DNA of 55,470 bases from Deltaproteobacteria bacterium (GTDB lineage Bacteria; Desulfobacterota; JAFDED01): positions 1 through 55,470 of the forward strand of contig JAFDED010000023.1 of the NCBI GenBank assembly GCA_019310535.1, in the 5' to 3' direction. Positions 52,025 to 55,470 of the stretch are shown here, piece by piece. Position 1 is the stretch's first letter, and each line of letters opens with the position of its first letter. Under the pieces are notes generated by a model. That model was not told the origin of the DNA and did no database searches. It saw only the letters and a list, made by a program, of their open reading frames with translations. A program made the position numbers and the translations under genes.

Positions 52025-52552
52025 ATGAAAGCGGAACTGGAAATCCTGGTCAATGAAGAACTCCATCGAAGGGTGCTTGTGGAAACCCTTGAGGATGCCA
52101 GCCGTTACGTCTGGATCGCCACCGCCAACGTAAAGGACATCCGCGTGAGTCGCGGCCGTGGTTACGTATCCGCCCTCGATCGACTTGCCAAGCTGACAAA
52201 GCGTGGTGTCAGGATACGTATGCTACACGCGGGGGTTCCCTCAAAGGCTTTTTGGGAATCCTTTCATAGGCAGCCGGAACTGGCATCGGGATATTTAGAG
52301 ATGCAACAGTGTCGCCGGGTCCACTTTAAAACCATCATCGTGGACGGTACCGTTGCTTATATGGGCAGCGCTAACTTCACCGGCGCAGGAATGGGGGCAC
52401 GGCGTGCAGCAGCACGCAACTTCGAGCTGGGTATCCTCACCAGCCATCCTTCTGTGGTGCGCGCACTTGCTGACGTCTTCGACAGGATATGGATGGGCCT
52501 CTCTTGCCCCGGATGTGCGTTGAGGGAGCAATGCACCGATCCCATGGCGTGA
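52025..52552 (+). CDS. Phospholipase D-like single-domain protein
   Basis: A 175-aa protein with one HKD-type motif, HFKTIIVDGTVAYMGSANFTG, at His 100, and RRAAARNFELGILTSHPSVV behind it. One motif per chain suggests that it acts as a dimer, as Nuc-type endonucleases do. Four Cys lie near the C-terminus (SCPGCALREQC), possibly metal-binding. There is no signal peptide, so a cytoplasmic nuclease or phosphodiesterase is likely. The gene lies between yraN and a tRNA gene. Confidence 0.82.
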   Translation: MKAELEILVNEELHRRVLVETLEDASRYVWIATANVKDIRVSRGRGYVSALDRLAKLTKRGVRIRMLHAGVPSKAFWESFHRQPELASGYLEMQQCRRVHFKTIIVDGTVAYMGSANFTGAGMGARRAAARNFELGILTSHPSVVRALADVFDRIWMGLSCPGCALREQCTDPMA

Positions 52553-52623
52553 GGCGTCCTGTCAGAAGATATTCATTTTTTTCTTGCATTTTATTTCCGC
52601 GTGAGATATGGATTCTATGGAAC

Positions 52624-52698
52624 GGGCGGTTAACTCAGCGGGAGAGTGCCATCCTCACACGGTGGAAGTCACTGGTTCGAATCCAGTACCGCCCACCA
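52624..52698 (+). tRNA. tRNA-Val (CAC)
   Basis: A 75-nt cloverleaf with encoded CCA. The acceptor stem GGGCGGT/ACCGCCC is perfect. The D arm is ACTC/GAGT. The anticodon stem CCATC/GGTGG has one G-T pair and loop CTCACAC, so the anticodon is CAC (Val, GTG codons). The T arm contains GGTTCGAATCC. Confidence 0.95.
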
Positions 52699-52711
52699 AG
52701 GAATATTCAAT

Positions 52712-52752
52712 AAGGGTCGGATAGTTAGATTCTATCCGACCCTTCTTTTTTG
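52712..52752 (+). terminator. Rho-independent terminator after tRNA-Val
   Basis: AAGGGTCGGATA pairs with TATCCGACCCTT (12 bp), with a short loop, followed by CTTTTTT. Fits as the end of the tRNA transcript. The following 100 nt carry no gene. Confidence 0.88.
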
Positions 52753-52852
52753 GGTGACAAACGGAATGACCTTTGTTTTCCTGTTGGCTACACATCTCAT
52801 CCAAAGTTTACCATAGCCAAAGTTTACCATAGCATAAAATAAAATTCTATTA

Positions 52853-53390
52853 TTACAAGCAGTTAACCGGCACAGCGTAAATTTGTGGGCACTGCATCCC
52901 CACCTTGTCCAAAGTGTCTGAATCGTTGGGATATGCAATGTGCTTGGGTTGGGCCGCAGTGTCCACCGCCATCTGTTTGGTCTTGACCAGACCCATCTTT
53001 GTCCAACACTCCAGGGTTATCCGCTCAATGCCCGCCATCACTTATGCGCCGATGCTCCGGCGAAATTTCGTCATAATGGAGCTTTCCAGAATTCCAGGAG
53101 GCCGGGCTCATCAAACCCGCAAAAGGTTTGACAGTAGTTGTTCTCATGGAGATACTGGACCGCCTGCTCATCCGACACATTGTAGCGGTGCTTGAGGATG
53201 TGCAGCCCAACCATGAGCCGGGTGAATTTGGGCCGCCCTCCCCTCTTCTTGTAATAGCAGATCATTTCATGGTGAATCTTATCTCAGGGGATGAGCCTGG
53301 CGCCGCGCATCAACTCGTGCCTGGGTCCAGAACCTCATGAAACTTCTCTCGAAACATGGTGATCAGCCCTTCTTTTACGGAGATACTCAT
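52853..53390 (-). pseudogene. Decayed IS5-family-like transposase
   Basis: On the minus strand, fragments in two or more frames read MSISVKEGLITMFREKFHEVL, then LMRGARLIP-stop-DKIHHEM (a TGA where Trp is expected), then GRPKFTRLMVGLHILKHRYNVSDEQAVQYLHENNYCQTFCGFDE, then WTKMGLVKTKQMAVDTAAQPKHIAYPNDSD. These match the N-terminal and first catalytic-Asp region (VDTTVQ...ITYPTDS) of DUF772/IS5-type transposases. The C-terminal catalytic half is absent and frameshifts are present. An old insertion next to a tRNA gene. Confidence 0.82.
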
Positions 53391-53472
53391 AATATGGCAT
53401 TATTTTGCTTAAACAAAGCAGAATTGAGACTTTCCAGCCACATTTTTCAGTGTGAACTAAGTAGACTCCATG

Positions 53473-53517
53473 AATCGAGGTGTTTTTGCCAATACTTTTG
53501 GTAAAAACACCTCGATT
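53473..53517. repeat. 18-bp near-perfect hairpin
   Basis: AATCGAGGTGTTTTTGCC (53473-53490) pairs with GGTAAAAACACCTCGATT (53500-53517) with a single G-T pair and a 9-nt loop. It has no T-tract on the plus strand. It lies between the transposase remnant and the BACON-domain gene. It may be a mobile-element relic or a strong RNA stem. Confidence 0.75.
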
Positions 53518-53575
53518 TGCGGAAGGTATTCCGCCTTCTGAGAGCGGGTCGCATTCACTACAACTTCAAAAAAAC

Positions 53576-53613
53576 AGCCCTTCGGGCGATAGCCTGAAGG
53601 GCTTTGCTTTTTT
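53576..53613 (+). terminator. Rho-independent terminator-like hairpin upstream of secreted-protein gene
   Basis: AGCCCTTCGGGC-GATA-GCCTGAAGGGCT is a 12-bp stem with one G-T pair, followed by TTGCTTTTTT. No gene ends just upstream on the plus strand except relics, so it might be an attenuator or insulator for the gene at 53730. Confidence 0.75.
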
Positions 53614-53729
53614 GATTAATCATGGCACGAAAATTGAATAGATTGGTGACAATAATGCTAAACAACTCAATGCTCTGGATGCAACACACCCACCCATTAA
53701 ACCTTAAACCTTATTTTAAGGAGGACCGG

Positions 53730-54899
53730 ATGAAGAAATCATTCTGTACCGCAATCATTTTTATTGCTGTATTGATCGCGGGGATTTCAACAAGCTTTAT
53801 ACCCCTTTTGCCGGGAGTCTCGACGGCGCAAGCCCGTCCTAATGGGAGTTATGGTACTGATTGCTTCTCGTGCCATGACAGCGGCCATGGAGGTCCACCT
53901 TACGCACCGTCCCCCCCACCGCCGCCGCCGCCGCCACCGCCATCAGACCCGACTCCGCCACCGCCATCAGATCCGGCTCCGCCGCCGCCATCAGACCCGG
54001 CTCCACCGCCGCCAACAACAGGACCACCGGCAGCACCGACTCCCATGCCCGGTGTTACGTCCTTATGCGTCAACGAAATAAGCCAGGAATACCATTCATT
54101 TTCCTGGATTGGAGGAACAGCGGATGTGCGTGTCAACAGCGAGTGCACATGGGCCGCTTCCAGCGATGTGGAGTGGATAACGATAATATTGGGAGCCAAC
54201 GGATATGGTAATGGGGCGGTTCGATATCAGGTAAATCAAAATAATTCTGAAAGAACTCGCCATGGCATTGTGAAAATGGCCGGCACCACCGTTTACGTGA
54301 TCCAGGGAGGGCGGCCGGCCGATGTTTCAATCAGCCCCCCCTCAAGCTCCTTTGATGCCACAGGAGGGGTGGATTTTATCGAAGTCAGCTCCTCAGGCCC
54401 GAGAAACGTTTGGGGCGCAGGGAGCAACGACACCTGGATCCAGGTGCTATGGGGCGGATTCGGAATGGGCAGCGGGTTCATACCTTACCGGGTGTATCCC
54501 AATCCCAGTAATGAACCGCGGTCAGGAAGCATTACCATAGCCGGCAGCACATTTTCAATTTCGCAAGAGGGGGCACCCGTTGATTTCAGCGAATCTGATA
54601 TGTTCATAAGCTCGGATGCTGATGGAAACTATGTGCTCACAGCCACTAACCTCCAATACGATGGAATCAGTTATGGCTTCAACTGGATATTAGACGAGAA
54701 TACAGGAAATTGGGTATTGGAGGATTGGTCAACAGGAACCGGAGTTTTTCTGCAGGAGAGTACCTTGAGGGACACATTGAATGTCGAAATAGCAGCAAGA
54801 GGTTGTGAGCTAACCATACGAGACCGTCACTCTGATATGGAAAGAAAGTGGGCGCTGGACTTGGATACCGCAAATTGGCTTTTTATACCGCCGTGGTGA
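53730..54899 (+). CDS. Secreted BACON-domain protein with one CxxCH and proline-rich linker
   Basis: A 389-aa protein from ATG 53730 (AAGGAGG 6 nt upstream). The signal peptide runs to about residue 33 (IIFIAVLIAGISTSFI ... STAQA). A single CFSCH heme-type motif follows at about 42-46. Next is a Pro-rich linker of 8-residue SDPxPPPP units encoded by tandem repeats (53880-54030). Two BACON-like beta domains lie at about 110-200 (CTWAASSDVEWITI ... GAVRYQVNQNNSERTRHGIVKMAG) and 200-290 (VWGAGSNDTWIQVLWGG ... SEPRSGSITIAG-type). The C-terminal module (about 295-389) contains SYGFNWILDENTGNWVL, shared with the propeller protein at 25550-26776. Probably an extracellular or periplasmic protein; the binding target is unknown. 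Confidence 0.8.
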   Translation: MKKSFCTAIIFIAVLIAGISTSFIPLLPGVSTAQARPNGSYGTDCFSCHDSGHGGPPYAPSPPPPPPPPPPSDPTPPPPSDPAPPPPSDPAPPPPTTGPPAAPTPMPGVTSLCVNEISQEYHSFSWIGGTADVRVNSECTWAASSDVEWITIILGANGYGNGAVRYQVNQNNSERTRHGIVKMAGTTVYVIQGGRPADVSISPPSSSFDATGGVDFIEVSSSGPRNVWGAGSNDTWIQVLWGGFGMGSGFIPYRVYPNPSNEPRSGSITIAGSTFSISQEGAPVDFSESDMFISSDADGNYVLTATNLQYDGISYGFNWILDENTGNWVLEDWSTGTGVFLQESTLRDTLNVEIAARGCELTIRDRHSDMERKWALDLDTANWLFIPPW

Positions 54900-55313
54900 A
54901 AGTATCAATTGTTTAACGCTTAAATGGCTTGGACAGGGCTTCGGAGCACGTTTGGCCTCGTTTCTCAATAATCAGTCGAAGGCGGATTTGAACGTATCCC
55001 GAAGCCCGTTCAACATGTTGAAAAGATATTTTTTAACGATTGAACCATGTCCTGAGAATCTGTTTTTAATTTTCCGTAAACTTTCTCAATTCTCCCATCT
55101 CCTGTTCAACCCCGCCTCGCGCCTTGCTATGAGTAATACTAAGTTGCGTTTGTTTCAGTTGACCGCAACCTCGTATTAATCATAGCTTGCCTGTTTGATA
55201 AATGCTCAGTCGCCGAATCGCTGGCCATATCTTTCCCACCGGCCATATAGTTTTATGCTGTTCCATTATGAACATTTTTTGATAATATGCCTATTAACTT
55301 AGCTCAGCTAATA
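54900..55313. other. Non-coding or decayed region at the right end
   Basis: About 410 nt with no coding sequence that I can support. Short open frames in both directions have no recognisable motif. The minus strand has fragments such as GELRKFTEN and KISFQHVERASGYVQ broken by stops, compatible with decay, but I cannot assign them. Confidence 0.4.
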
Positions 55314-55354
55314 CTGTATATTGTAGTTATTGAATCATGGCATACAATATACAG
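55314..55354. repeat. 12-bp perfect inverted repeat
   Basis: CTGTATATTGTA (55314-55325) and TACAATATACAG (55343-55354) are exact inverted copies separated by 17 nt, ending 19 nt before an ATG with a good RBS (AGGAGAAGAG). It could be an operator or a terminal repeat of the element that begins at 55374. Confidence 0.7.
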
Positions 55355-55373
55355 GAGAAGAGAAGTAGGCATA

Positions 55374-55442
55374 TGAAAAAGCCATATCAAGAAACAAACC
55401 TTCTGGAATTCCAGAAGAAATATCAAACCGAACAAGTTTAAT
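55374..55442 (+). pseudogene. N-terminal fragment resembling an IS1595-type transposase
   Basis: MKKPYQETNLLEFQKKYQTEQV then stop. The segment NLLEFQKKYQTEQ resembles the beginning of IS1595-family transposases (LLEFQKxFxTExACxxYLxxLRWPxGF). The frame stops after 22 codons, and the window ends 28 nt later, so truncation or frameshift is likely. The assignment rests on about 15 residues only. Confidence 0.4.
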
Positions 55443-55470
55443 AGATTGGTTACTGCTTGTGTTAACTCCA

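Noticed and set aside
52624..53400. Genomic island integrated at tRNA-Val
   Set aside because: No integrase and no repeat of the tRNA 3' end were seen within the window; only a decayed transposase follows.
53880..54199. Glycine-rich minus-strand frame opposite the proline-rich linker
   Set aside because: An artefact of the CCGCCX repeats. No start context or motif.

Overview
The window looks like a chromosomal segment of an anaerobic, respiring Desulfobacterota (deltaproteobacterium-like) organism. The grounds are a multiheme cytochrome c with 11 CxxCH motifs, a tilS-ftsH-folP gene order, two-component kinases of deltaproteobacterial style, a large corrinoid salvage locus, and short extragenic palindromes and AAGGNNN-type heptamer repeats of the kind I associate with that group. 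The taxon is inferred from gene content, not proven.

Layout. (1) 67-5817: an apparent operon of two sensor histidine kinases, a stand-alone receiver and a REC-PAS-HD-GYP protein, with no DNA-binding output domain. (2) 5973-8329: an ion-transporter-superfamily permease, a small HTH protein with a hydrophobic tail, and a membrane-anchored rhodanese. (3) 8496-13574 (minus strand): tilS, ftsH and folP, with 7-nt repeats that reach into the ftsH reading frame. (4) 14085-16968: a degenerate receiver fused to an orphan DHp-like helix pair, a candidate sigma-54 promoter, and a hybrid kinase. (5) 17011-29150 (minus strand): a nearly self-contained cobamide uptake and remodelling locus. It holds a cobalamin riboswitch, btuB, a secreted beta-propeller protein, cbiR, cobU, cobS, cobT, exbB-exbD-tonB and a btuF-btuC-btuD-like ABC transporter. 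(6) 29254-31742: a multiheme cytochrome c interrupted by one in-frame UGA with a SECIS-like hairpin just downstream (candidate selenoprotein), followed by a periplasmic two-domain rhodanese and a terminator. (7) 31956-50806: a mosaic surface-polysaccharide region. It has a carbamoyltransferase-coiled coil-GT4 fusion, asnB, two tandemly duplicated GT2 genes, a Wzt-type ABC ATPase, an orphan AT-rich gene, a sulfatase-fold protein, a methyltransferase, a frameshifted very GC-rich ugd, a flippase-like protein, and an RHH/phosphodiesterase pair. Several gene remnants are scattered through it. (8) 50873-55470: cvpA, yraN, a PLD-like gene, tRNA-Val(CAC), a decayed IS5-like transposase, a secreted BACON-domain monoheme protein, and a short fragment resembling the start of an IS1595-type transposase at the right edge.

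How the genes work together. In region 5, BtuB powered by TonB-ExbBD brings corrinoid into the periplasm and BtuFCD moves it into the cytoplasm. CbiR can strip the nucleotide loop, CobU activates the resulting cobinamide phosphate, CobT activates the lower-ligand base, and CobS joins them. The riboswitch would shut the series off when cobalamin is plentiful. In region 7 the enzymes suggest a decorated (carbamoylated, possibly sulfo- or phospho-modified, methylated) glycan exported by an ABC system whose permease is not in the window.

The observation most worth following is the UGA-containing cytochrome at 29356-30759. Both halves are in the same frame, only the upstream half carries a signal peptide, the downstream half has no good start, and a perfect 7-bp hairpin with a GUU loop begins 10 nt after the UGA.
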